Assembly: GCA_020633465.1 (NCBI GenBank)
Contig: JACKDN010000028.1
Span: forward strand, 1 to 64,000
Reading direction: 5' to 3'
DNA length: 64,000 nt
Source: Myxococcales bacterium
GTDB lineage: Bacteria; Myxococcota_A; Bradymonadia; UBA7976; UBA1532
Numbering within the stretch: the first letter of the stretch is position 1; the number at the start of each line of letters is the position of its first letter. Positions 26,121-34,191 of this stretch are shown here, one piece after another. The notes beneath the pieces are model-generated. The model was not told the DNA's origin, ran no database searches, and saw nothing but the letters and a program-made list of their open reading frames with translations. The translations under genes and the position numbers were made by a program.

Positions 26121-27802
26121 GTGAGCAACCTCCGGTGCACCTTGGGCGCCGGCCGACCGACGCCCGCCTCGACCGCGCCCGCGAGCCGCAACAGCAGGCT
26201 CTCGGTCCAGGCGCGGCCCATGAACTGGATGCCGATGGGCAGCCCCTGGTCGTCGAAACCTGCCGGCACCGAGATCGCCGGCAGCCCGGTCAGGTTGCCG
26301 ATCGCCGCGAAGCGCATGATGCGATCGGTGTCCTCGAGGTTCGACTCGCCCGTCAGCAGCGCGTCCGCCGGCAGCTCGGGCGCGGTGCGCGCGGTGCTGG
26401 GCGTCACGATGGCGTCGCAGTGGCGCAGCGCCTCGTCGAGGTGCCGCTGGACGCGCACGCGCACGCGCTGCGCGTGGATGTAGTCGGCCTGCGTCAGCCG
26501 GCTGGCCAGGGCCAGGTTCAGCCGCACGTCGTGCCCGTACTGCCGGCGGTGCTTGGCGTAGTGCTGCGCCTGGCTGGCCACCATCTCGCTGGTGATGGTC
26601 ACCATGTGGGCCACGCGCGCCAGCGCCAGGTCGGGGATGCGGATCTCGACGATGGCCGCGCCGCGCCGCCGCAGATCCTGCAGCGCCGCGTCGCAGGCGG
26701 CCACGATGGGCGCGTCGGCGTGCTCGAAGAAGGGGCGGTAGACGCCCAGGCGGACGCCGGTGAGATCGCGATCGTCCCAGCCGGTCAGGTCGACCGGCGG
26801 CTGCGCGGTGCTGTTGACGTCGTGGCGGTCGGGGCCGGCCATCACCGCGTAGGCCAGCGCGCAGTCGCGCACGTCCTGCGCCAGCGGGCCGACGTGCGCC
26901 ACCGACCAGCACAGCGGCGCGGCGCCGTGCTCGCTGATGCGCCCGAAGGTGGCCTTCAGGCCGACGACGCCACACAGCGCGGCCGGGATGCGGATCGAGC
27001 CGCCGCCGTCGGCGCCCACCGCGATGGGGTTCAGGCCGGCGGCGATCGACGCGGCCACGCCCGACGACGAGCCGCCGGTCGCGCGCGTCGGATCGTAGGG
27101 GTTGCGCGCCGCCCCGTGGTGCGGGTTCAGGCCGGTCACGCCCAGCCCGATCTCGTGCATGTTCAGCTTGCCGTACAACAGCGCGCCCGCCGAGCGCAGC
27201 CGCGCGACCACCGTGGCGTCCTCGAGCGCCGGCCGCGTGCCCAGGAAGCGTGTGCCGACCGTCGTGGGGTAGCCCGCCTGGTCGAGCTCGTCCTTCACGC
27301 CGACCGGCACGCCGTCGAGCGGCCCCAGCGGGCGCCCGGCCGCGTAGCGCGCCGTCGCGGCCCGCGCCTGCGTGCGCAGGTCGTCGGGATCCCGGTTGAT
27401 CAGCGCCCTCAGCGGCGTCTTGCCCTCGTCCAGCTCGGCGGCCACCCGCAGCAGCCGCTCGGCCACCTCGCTGGGCGTCGTCTCGCCCCGCCCGTACGCC
27501 TCGACGAAGTCGCTGGCCGTCTCGAAGGGCCAGTCGTCGGGGTGCGTCGCCGGCGCCGGCAGCTCGACCAGCTTCTCGCTGGCCCCGCAGCCCTCGGCGC
27601 GCGCGCGCCGCAGCAGCGGGTGCTCGGCGGCTGGGCCGTCCTCGACCTTCGCGGCCCGCAGCGCCTCGACCCCCACGTCGGCCAGGAACTTCGCCGCCAG
27701 CAGATCCCCGCCCGGCCCCTCGGCCAGCTTCACCAGCCCCTTCAGCATCAGGCCGGCCGTGCGCGGCGCCTTCAGATCGGTCAGGTCGTAGCCGTCGCTC
27801 AT
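26117..27802 (-). CDS. Amidase signature family hydrolase (561 aa)
   Basis: Ser-cisSer-Lys amidase. The catalytic Lys lies in GVPVGVKDELDQAG, the Gly/Ser-rich core is ATGGSSSGVAASIAAGLNPI, and GSIRIPAALCGVVGLK follows with the expected fold. An N-terminal 90-residue extension precedes the core. It is not GatA-like in context, since no gatB or gatC is nearby. Four-base overlaps with the genes on both sides make it part of the icmF operon. The amide substrate is unknown. Confidence 0.88.
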   Translation of the reverse strand: MSDGYDLTDLKAPRTAGLMLKGLVKLAEGPGGDLLAAKFLADVGVEALRAAKVEDGPAAEHPLLRRARAEGCGASEKLVELPAPATHPDDWPFETASDFVEAYGRGETTPSEVAERLLRVAAELDEGKTPLRALINRDPDDLRTQARAATARYAAGRPLGPLDGVPVGVKDELDQAGYPTTVGTRFLGTRPALEDATVVARLRSAGALLYGKLNMHEIGLGVTGLNPHHGAARNPYDPTRATGGSSSGVAASIAAGLNPIAVGADGGGSIRIPAALCGVVGLKATFGRISEHGAAPLCWSVAHVGPLAQDVRDCALAYAVMAGPDRHDVNSTAQPPVDLTGWDDRDLTGVRLGVYRPFFEHADAPIVAACDAALQDLRRRGAAIVEIRIPDLALARVAHMVTITSEMVASQAQHYAKHRRQYGHDVRLNLALASRLTQADYIHAQRVRVRVQRHLDEALRHCDAIVTPSTARTAPELPADALLTGESNLEDTDRIMRFAAIGNLTGLPAISVPAGFDDQGLPIGIQFMGRAWTESLLLRLAGAVEAGVGRPAPKVHRRLLT

Positions 27803-28053
27803 GTCGTCCTCCGGCCGAGCCCGACGGCTCGCTTCAGCGCCGCGCCCAGGGTCAGGCCCTCGCGCATCCCCACCCAGGCCACCCGCGCCCCGAAGGGCAC
27901 GCCCAAGAGCAGCGGCGCCAACATCGCCAGCCGCCGCGCGCCCGCCCCGCTGATCATCGGCCCCAACGCGGTCAGCGCCACCATCGACACCGCCGCCATC
28001 AGGGTGAAGCCCACCCCGAAGTACACCACCGCCAGCGAGGGGCTGGCCTTCAT
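27799..28053 (-). CDS. Two-TM small membrane protein (84 aa)
   Basis: Two hydrophobic helices (LAVVYFGVGFTLMAAVSMVALT and LAMLAPLLLGVPFGARVAWV) with basic ends. The ATG at 28053 is taken; an in-frame GTG at 28077 overlaps the icmF stop (GTGA) and is equally plausible, giving 92 residues. Its stop overlaps the amidase start. No known family was recognised. Confidence 0.65.
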   Translation of the reverse strand: MKASPSLAVVYFGVGFTLMAAVSMVALTALGPMISGAGARRLAMLAPLLLGVPFGARVAWVGMREGLTLGAALKRAVGLGRRTT

Positions 28054-28073
28054 CGGGCCGCCGACCACGCCGC

Positions 28074-31000
28074 TCACATGTTCCGGCGGTACTGGCCGCC
28101 GACGTCGAACAGCGCGTGCGTGATCTGCCCCAGCGAGCAGCACTTCACGGTCTCCATCAGCTCGGCGAACAGGTTGCCGCCCTCGATGGCCGTCTTGCGC
28201 AGCCGCGCCAGCGCCAGCGGCGCCCGCTCGGCGTTGCGCGCGTGGAAGGCGGCCAGCCCGTCGAGCTGCGCCTGCTTCTCGCCGTCGCTCGCGCGGATCA
28301 GCTCCACCTCGACGACGCCCTCGGGCGCCTGCTCGGGCAGGAACGTGTTCACGCCGATGACCGGCAGCTCGCCCGCGTGCTTCTTGTGCTCGTACAGCAG
28401 CGACTCTTCCTGGATCTTGCTGCGCTGGTACATCACCTCCATCGCGCCCAACACGCCGCCGCGCTGCGTCAGCCGGTCGAACTCGGCCAGCACCGCCTCT
28501 TCGACCAGATCGGTCAGGCGCTCGATGAAGTAGCTGCCCTGGAAGGGGTTCTCGTTCTTCGTCAGCCCCAGCTCGCGGTTGATGATCAGCTGGATCGCCA
28601 GCGCGCGCCGCACGCTCGCCTCGGTGGGCGTCGTGATGGCCTCGTCGAAGGCGTTGGTATGCAGGCTGTTGCAGTTGTCGGCGATCGCGTACAGCGCCTG
28701 CAGCGTCGTGCGGATGTCGTTGAAGTCGATCTCCTGCGCGTGCAGCGACCGGCCCGACGTCTGGATGTGGTACTTCAGCTGCTGGCTGCGCGGCCCGGCG
28801 CCGTACAGGGCGCGCAGGGCGACCGCCCAGATGCGCCGCGCCACCCGCCCGATGACCGCGTACTCGGCGTCGACCCCGTTGCTGAAGAAGAACGACAGGT
28901 TGCGCGCGAAGGCGTCGGGATCCATGCCCCGCGCCTTGTAGTACTCGACGTAGGTGAAGCCGTTGGCCAGCGTGAAGGCCAGCTGGGTGATCGGGTTCGC
29001 CCCGGCCTCGGCGATGTGATAGCCGCTGATCGACACCGAGTAGAAGTTGCGCACCGCGTGGTCGATGAACCACGCCTGGATGTCGCCCATCATCTTCAGG
29101 GCGAACTCGGTCGAGAAGATGCAGGTGTTCTGGGCCTGATCCTCCTTGAGGATGTCGGCCTGCACGGTGCCGCGCACCTGGCGCAGCGTCTCGGCCTTCA
29201 CCTCGGCGTACTCGTCCGGCGGCAGCAGCTGGTCGCCGCTGACCCCGAGCAGCCCGAGGCCCGCGCCGTCGTGGCCGGGCGGCAGCTCGCCGCGGTAGGT
29301 CGGCCCGTCGGGCGCCAGCGTCGCGATGCGCTTCTGCGCCTCGTCCCAGCGCCCGGTCGCTTTCAGGCGCTTCTCGACGTTCTGGTCGATGGCCGTGTTG
29401 AGGAACATGGCCAGCAGCATCGGCGCCGGCCCGTTGATGGTCATCGAGACGCTGGTGGTGGGCGCCGACAGGTCGAAGCCGCTGTACAGCCGCTTCGCGT
29501 CGTCCAGCGTCGCGACGCTGACCCCCGAGTTGCCCACCTTGCCGTAGATGTCCGGCCGCCGGTCGGGATCGCGCCCGTACAGCGTCACCGAGTCGAAGGC
29601 GGTCGATAGCCGCGCCGCCGGCTGCCCGCGCGACACGTAATGGAAGCGCCGGTTCGTCCGCTCGGGGTGGCCCTCGCCGGCGAACATGCGCGTGGGATCC
29701 TCGCCGCTGCGCTTGTAGGGGAAGACGCCCGCGGTGAAGGGGAACGCGCCGGGCACGTTCTCGCGCCAGCGCCAGCGCAGCAGGTCGCCCCAGTCGCGCG
29801 TCTGCGGCAGCGCCACCTTGGCCACCTTGGTCCCGCTCAGCGTCTCGACGTGGTTGGTCACCTCGATGGCGCGCCCGCGCACGGTGTAGCTGTGCGTCTC
29901 GCTCTCGTAGGCGGCGCGCAGGGCCGGCACCGCCTCGAGCAGCGCCTTCGCTTCGGCCTCCATCTCGCCCAGGGTCGCGTCGTACAGCGCCTTCAGGCGA
30001 TCGTCGCCGGCCGCCTCGCCGAAGGGCGTCGGGAACGCCGGCACGTCCTCGCCCAGCGCCTCGAGCGCCCGCCGCAGCCCGTCCGCCTTGGCCGCCAGCT
30101 TCGCCTGCGCCTCGCCCCGCGCGTGGTAGTCGCGCACCGCGGCGCTCACGTCGCTCAGGTAGCGCACCCGCTCGGGCGGCACCACCACCGGCGTCCCCTC
30201 GGCGCGCGCCGGCCGCTCGCCGGGCCCCCAGTCACCCCCGGTCCGCACGCCGATCAGCCCCATCAGGTGCGCGAACAGCGCGTCCACGCCCGCGTCGCCG
30301 AAGCGGCTGGCCATGCACGCGAACACCGGCATGTCGTCGGGCTGCCGGTCGAAGGCCTGTCGGTTGCGCTGCACCTGCTTGGCCACGTAGCGCCGCGCGT
30401 CGTCGGCCCCCTGCTTGTCGGCCTTGTTCAGCGCCACCACGTCGGCGAAGTCGAGCATGTCGATCTTCTCGAGCTGGCTGGGCGCGCCGAACTCCGGCGT
30501 CATCACGTAGAGCGACACGTCGGCGAGGTCGACCACCTCGCTGCCGCTCTGCCCGATGCCCGCCGTCTCGAGGATCACCAGGTCGTAGCCCGCCGCGGCC
30601 AGCGCCTTCAGCGCGTCGCGCACGGCGGCGGGCACCGCCGCGTTGGCCGCCCGCGTCGCCATCGATCGCATGAACGCGCGCTCGTCGGTGATCGCGTTCA
30701 TGCGGATGCGGTCGCCCAAGAGCGCCCCGCCGCTGCGCCGGCGCGTGGGATCCACCGACAGCACCGCCACCGTCCGCCGCGGGAAGCGCTCGAGCGCCCG
30801 CCGCACCAGCTCGTCGGTCAGCGACGACTTGCCCGCGCCGCCGACGCCGGTGATGCCCAGCACCGGCCGCGTGGGTCGCTCGGCGAACCGCGTTCGCAGG
30901 GCGGTCAGCCCGGCCTCGTCCTCGCGCGCGTGCAGCCGCTCGATGTGCGTCAGCACCTGCGCCACGGCCACCGCGTCGCCGGCGAAGAAGGCGTCGGTCA

Positions 31001-31472
31001 GCCCCTCGAAGTCGGCCGGCGCCCGCCGCGCGCGCCGCATCATGTCGCGGATCATCCCGACGAGGCCCAGCTTGCGGCCGTCCTCGACCGAGTAGATGCG
31101 CCCCACGCCGGCCGCGTGCAGGTCGGCGATCTCGCGATCGGTGATCGTCCCGCCGCCGCCGCCGAACACCCCGATGTCGCCGCGCCCGCGCTCGCGCAGC
31201 CGCTGCACCATGTAGGTGAAGAACTCCATGTGGCCGCCCTGATAGGACGACACCGCGATGCCGTGGGCGTCCTCCTCGATCGCCGCGTCGACGATCTCGG
31301 CCACCGACCGGTCGTGCCCGAGGTGGATGACCTCGGCGCCCTCGGCCTGCAGGATGCGGCGCATGATGTTGATCGCCGCGTCGTGCCCGTCGAACAGGCT
31401 GGCGGCGGTCACGAAGCGGAGCGGCTCGGCCTCGTCGGCCGGCGCCGCGGCGCGCGCGGGCTCGGTACTCAT
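28074..31472 (-). CDS. icmF: Fused isobutyryl-CoA mutase IcmF, B12-dependent (1132 aa)
   Basis: Interconverts isobutyryl-CoA and n-butyryl-CoA with adenosylcobalamin. Domain order fits IcmF: B12-binding domain first (DGH at 28-30 in SLFDGHDAAINIMRRI, with GGGGG at about 104-108), then a G-protein chaperone domain (P-loop GVGGAGKS at 209-216, and ALNKADKQG), then the large substrate-binding barrel (FSTEFALKMMGDIQ, RSLHAQEIDFNDIRTTLQAL). The start MSTEPARAA at 31472 has AGGAGAAG upstream; the open frame extends 72 codons further without support. Expression probably responds to branched-chain acyl-CoA flux. It leads an operon with a membrane protein, an amidase and a cupin. Confidence 0.95.
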   Translation of the reverse strand: MSTEPARAAAPADEAEPLRFVTAASLFDGHDAAINIMRRILQAEGAEVIHLGHDRSVAEIVDAAIEEDAHGIAVSSYQGGHMEFFTYMVQRLRERGRGDIGVFGGGGGTITDREIADLHAAGVGRIYSVEDGRKLGLVGMIRDMMRRARRAPADFEGLTDAFFAGDAVAVAQVLTHIERLHAREDEAGLTALRTRFAERPTRPVLGITGVGGAGKSSLTDELVRRALERFPRRTVAVLSVDPTRRRSGGALLGDRIRMNAITDERAFMRSMATRAANAAVPAAVRDALKALAAAGYDLVILETAGIGQSGSEVVDLADVSLYVMTPEFGAPSQLEKIDMLDFADVVALNKADKQGADDARRYVAKQVQRNRQAFDRQPDDMPVFACMASRFGDAGVDALFAHLMGLIGVRTGGDWGPGERPARAEGTPVVVPPERVRYLSDVSAAVRDYHARGEAQAKLAAKADGLRRALEALGEDVPAFPTPFGEAAGDDRLKALYDATLGEMEAEAKALLEAVPALRAAYESETHSYTVRGRAIEVTNHVETLSGTKVAKVALPQTRDWGDLLRWRWRENVPGAFPFTAGVFPYKRSGEDPTRMFAGEGHPERTNRRFHYVSRGQPAARLSTAFDSVTLYGRDPDRRPDIYGKVGNSGVSVATLDDAKRLYSGFDLSAPTTSVSMTINGPAPMLLAMFLNTAIDQNVEKRLKATGRWDEAQKRIATLAPDGPTYRGELPPGHDGAGLGLLGVSGDQLLPPDEYAEVKAETLRQVRGTVQADILKEDQAQNTCIFSTEFALKMMGDIQAWFIDHAVRNFYSVSISGYHIAEAGANPITQLAFTLANGFTYVEYYKARGMDPDAFARNLSFFFSNGVDAEYAVIGRVARRIWAVALRALYGAGPRSQQLKYHIQTSGRSLHAQEIDFNDIRTTLQALYAIADNCNSLHTNAFDEAITTPTEASVRRALAIQLIINRELGLTKNENPFQGSYFIERLTDLVEEAVLAEFDRLTQRGGVLGAMEVMYQRSKIQEESLLYEHKKHAGELPVIGVNTFLPEQAPEGVVEVELIRASDGEKQAQLDGLAAFHARNAERAPLALARLRKTAIEGGNLFAELMETVKCCSLGQITHALFDVGGQYRRNM

Positions 31473-31561
31473 CGGTCTTCTCCTGGGAGGGTGTCCGCAA
31501 ATCCTCGGCACGTCGCCGTGCACGCCCCCCGACGACGATCTCTTCGTTGGTCGGCTCTCGA

Positions 31562-31576
31562 AATATCTCTGATATT
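31562..31576. promoter_or_regulatory. AT-rich inverted repeat upstream of icmF
   Basis: AATATC-TCT-GATATT, a 15-bp dyad in an AT-rich island of an otherwise GC-rich 275-bp divergent region, 90 bp upstream of icmF and 170 bp upstream of the sigma-54 activator gene. A candidate operator for icmF; no protein can be named. Confidence 0.35.
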
Positions 31577-31747
31577 CCTTCGGCCTCCCGCCTCGACCTC
31601 GTCGCCGGTGGACGCACCCGGCTCGACCGCGGATGTGCAACACCCTCTTGCGCGCGGCAGTATGGAGCGCGCTCGCCGCGACCCGCAACCCGACGTCTGA
31701 TGCGTCACGGTCCCCGTGCGGCGCGCTTCGCGCTATAGATCGCCCTC

Positions 31748-33091
31748 ATGGAGACCGCCGACCCGCTCCGCGTCTGGTTCGTCGACGACGACGAGCCCTT
31801 CTGCCTCGCCATGGCCAAGGCGCTGCGCCGCCGCGGCTTCGCCGTCCGCACCCTGCACCGCGGGCTCGAGGCCGTCGAGGCGCTCGAGGACGAGGCCGCC
31901 GAGCGGCCGCACGTGGTGGTGCTCGACCTGCGCATGCCCGACATCGACGGCCTCGAGGTGCTGCGCCGCACGCCCAACCGCAAGGTGCCCGTGGTCGTCC
32001 TCACCGGCCACGGCACCGTGCCCGACGCCGTCGAGGCCATGCGCCGCGGGGCGTTCACCTTCCTCACCAAGCCGGTCGACGCCGCCGATCTGACGCCCGT
32101 GCTGCGGCAGGCCGCCGCGCCCACCGGCGCCAGCGACGTGCTGGTGGGCGAGAGCCCCGCGACCGTCCAGCTGCGCGCCCTGCTCGACCGCCTGGCCGAC
32201 GCCGACGAGCCGGTGCTGCTGACCGGCGAGACCGGCACCGGCAAAGAGGTCGCCGCCCGCTACCTGCACCACCGCTCGCGCCGCGCCGACGCCCCCTTCG
32301 TCGGCGTCAACATGGCCTGCCTGCCCCGCGATCTGGTCGAGAGCGAGCTCTTCGGCCACGCCCGCGGCGCCTTCACCGGCGCGGCCCAGCGCAAGCCCGG
32401 CCTCTTCGAGGAGGCCGGCGAAGGCACGCTGTTCCTCGACGAGGTGGCCGAGCTGCCCCTCGAGCACCAGGCCAAGCTGCTGCGCGCGCTCGAGACCCGC
32501 ACCTACCGCCCGGTGGGCGAGACGCGCGAGCGCCCCTTCCGCGCCCGCCTGGTGGCCGCCACCCACCGGCGCCTGGCCGACGAGGTGGCCGCCGGGCGCT
32601 TCCGCGAAGACCTCTTCTATCGCCTGCAGGTGCTGCCCCTCGAGCTGCCCCCGCTGCGCGTGCGCAAGGACGACATCCTGCCCATCGCCCGCCACTGGCT
32701 GCGCCGCGTCGCCCACGACACCCTCGACTTCGCCCCCGACGCCCAGCAGGCCCTGCTCGACCACCCCTGGCCGGGCAACGTGCGCGAGGTGGTCAACCTG
32801 GTGCGCCGCGTCGCCCTCTTCGCCGAGGACGACACGGTGCCCGCCGCGCTGGTGCGCCGGATGCTGGCCGCCAACCCCTTCACCGCGGCCAGCGCCGCCG
32901 CCCGCCCGGTGCCGCCGGAGGCCGTCGAGGAGATCAGCCTCGAGGCCGTCGAGCGCCGCCACATCGAGGCCCTGCTGGCCCGCCACAAGAACATCACGCA
33001 CGTCGCGCGCATCCTCGAGATCAACCGCCGCACGCTGCAGCGCAAGCTGAAGGCGTGGGGCCTCGATCACACCGACTTCGGCGTCGGCTGA
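31748..33091 (+). CDS. NtrC-type sigma-54 response regulator (447 aa)
   Basis: Receiver domain (1-120) with the acidic pocket FVDDDE, phospho-acceptor Asp60 in VVVLDLRMPDIDGLEV and Lys near 109 (TFLTKPVD). The AAA+ domain follows with GETGTGKE, GAFTGA (complete sigma-54 contact motif) and GTLFLDEVAEL. The Fis-type helix-turn-helix is at the C terminus (ITHVARILEINRRTLQRKLKAWG). No histidine kinase is adjacent, so its partner is elsewhere. The next operon, 400 bp downstream, begins behind a strong -24/-12 promoter, making the respiratory cluster its probable target. Confidence 0.92.
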   Translation: METADPLRVWFVDDDEPFCLAMAKALRRRGFAVRTLHRGLEAVEALEDEAAERPHVVVLDLRMPDIDGLEVLRRTPNRKVPVVVLTGHGTVPDAVEAMRRGAFTFLTKPVDAADLTPVLRQAAAPTGASDVLVGESPATVQLRALLDRLADADEPVLLTGETGTGKEVAARYLHHRSRRADAPFVGVNMACLPRDLVESELFGHARGAFTGAAQRKPGLFEEAGEGTLFLDEVAELPLEHQAKLLRALETRTYRPVGETRERPFRARLVAATHRRLADEVAAGRFREDLFYRLQVLPLELPPLRVRKDDILPIARHWLRRVAHDTLDFAPDAQQALLDHPWPGNVREVVNLVRRVALFAEDDTVPAALVRRMLAANPFTAASAAARPVPPEAVEEISLEAVERRHIEALLARHKNITHVARILEINRRTLQRKLKAWGLDHTDFGVG

Positions 33092-33095
33092 GCGC

Positions 33096-33112
33096 GACCG
33101 CGCCTCGCGGTC
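33096..33112 (+). terminator. Hairpin after the sigma-54 activator gene
   Basis: GACCGCG-CCT-CGCGGTC, a perfect 7-bp stem five bases after the stop codon. There is no T-run, so termination is uncertain, but it marks the boundary before the control region of the respiratory operon. Confidence 0.4.
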
Positions 33113-33272
33113 ACCGTGTCGCGGTGGGCCACGCGGGGCGCCGCGCGAAGAAACCCGGCGGGCAGGTGCGGCATCCTGTCGCGCCGCCGGCCCCCGCCTG
33201 CGCCGCCCCGAGACGCCCGCGCCCGGACCCGATCGCCGAGCCGCGTGGGGCCGCTCCCGAGCCTCCATTCCC

Positions 33273-33314
33273 GCCGCGGCAATTTGACGCGGCTGGTCGG
33301 CCCTGCCGCGGCAA
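33273..33314. repeat. Tandem GCCGCGGCAA dyads, candidate activator sites
   Basis: GCCGCGGCAA occurs at 33273-33282 and 33305-33314, start-to-start 32 bp, close to three helical turns. Each contains the palindrome GCCGCGGC. They lie about 63-104 bp upstream of the -24 element, a reasonable place for sigma-54 enhancer sites. In this GC-rich DNA a chance pair cannot be excluded. The rest of the 404-bp gene-free interval (33092-33495) shows no other motif apart from the hairpin and the promoter. Confidence 0.4.
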
Positions 33315-33376
33315 GCCCGCGCCGGCAAAGGGTTGGACTTCGCCCGGCGCCGGTGGTAAACCCCCGCCGCCGTGCG

Positions 33377-33391
33377 TGGTACGCGTCTTGC
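33377..33391 (+). promoter_or_regulatory. Sigma-54 (-24/-12) promoter of the ACIII-caa3 operon
   Basis: TGG-TACGCGTC-TTGC, differing from TGGCACGN4TTGC only at one -24 base, with the correct 10-bp GG-to-GC spacing. The transcript would start near 33403, about 93 bases before the actA ATG at 33496. A GAFTGA-type activator gene lies immediately upstream. Confidence 0.7.
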
Positions 33392-33495
33392 CGTGCCACG
33401 CCCCGCTGCGGCCCAACGTGGGGGACGCCGCCAGCAACGGATGAACCGAGGCCCGCGCCCCACGGCGCGGGCACACCGTCGGGGTTGCCGAGCGC

Positions 33496-34191
33496 ATGAG
33501 CAACGAACAGCACGAGCCCGAGGGGTCCGCCGCACCCGAAGACGAGGTGTGGACCTTTCCGGCGTGGCACAACAAGATCCCGCCCCTGGTCTTCGGGGTC
33601 ATCGGCCCGGTGGCCACGATCGCGGTGATCGGGTTGGTCTGGTACTACTTCTCACCCCAGTACACCGACGTCGGGTACATGCCCGAGCAGCCGGTGCCGT
33701 ACAGCCACAAGCTGCACGCGGGTGATCTGGGCATCGACTGCCGGTACTGCCACACCGGGGTCGAGAGGAGCGCCGTCGCCGGCGTGCCGCCCACCCAGAC
33801 CTGCATGAACTGCCACACGCAGATCCGCGCCAACAGCCCCCGGCTGCTGCCCGTGCGGTCGAGCTGGGCGTCGGGCGATCCGGTCGAGTGGATCCGCATC
33901 CACAAGACCCCGGACTACGCCTACTTCCAGCACGACGCGCACATCCGCGCCGGCGTGGGCTGCGAGTCCTGCCACGGCCGCATCGACCAGATGGTCGAGG
34001 TGGCCCTGGCCCAGCCGCTGTCGATGAGCTGGTGCCTCGACTGCCACCGGCAGCCGGAGAAGCACCTGCGCCCGCGCGACAAGGTGACGGTCATGGGCTA
34101 CCAGGCCGACAACCAGCTGCAGCAGGGCAAGGAGCTCAAGGAGAAGTACGGGGTGAACCCGCCCGTTCATTGCTCGGGGTGCCACCGATGA
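33496..34191 (+). CDS. actA: Alternative complex III subunit ActA, pentaheme cytochrome c (231 aa)
   Basis: One N-terminal membrane helix (LVFGVIGPVATIAVIGLVWYY) and five CxxCH haem sites: CRYCH, CMNCH, CESCH, CLDCH and CSGCH, as in ActA. It carries electrons from the quinol oxidation site of ACIII towards the oxidase. The leader region before the helix is short and acidic. First gene of the operon, 105 bases after the -24/-12 promoter. The ATGA overlap with actB indicates coupling. Confidence 0.95.
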   Translation: MSNEQHEPEGSAAPEDEVWTFPAWHNKIPPLVFGVIGPVATIAVIGLVWYYFSPQYTDVGYMPEQPVPYSHKLHAGDLGIDCRYCHTGVERSAVAGVPPTQTCMNCHTQIRANSPRLLPVRSSWASGDPVEWIRIHKTPDYAYFQHDAHIRAGVGCESCHGRIDQMVEVALAQPLSMSWCLDCHRQPEKHLRPRDKVTVMGYQADNQLQQGKELKEKYGVNPPVHCSGCHR

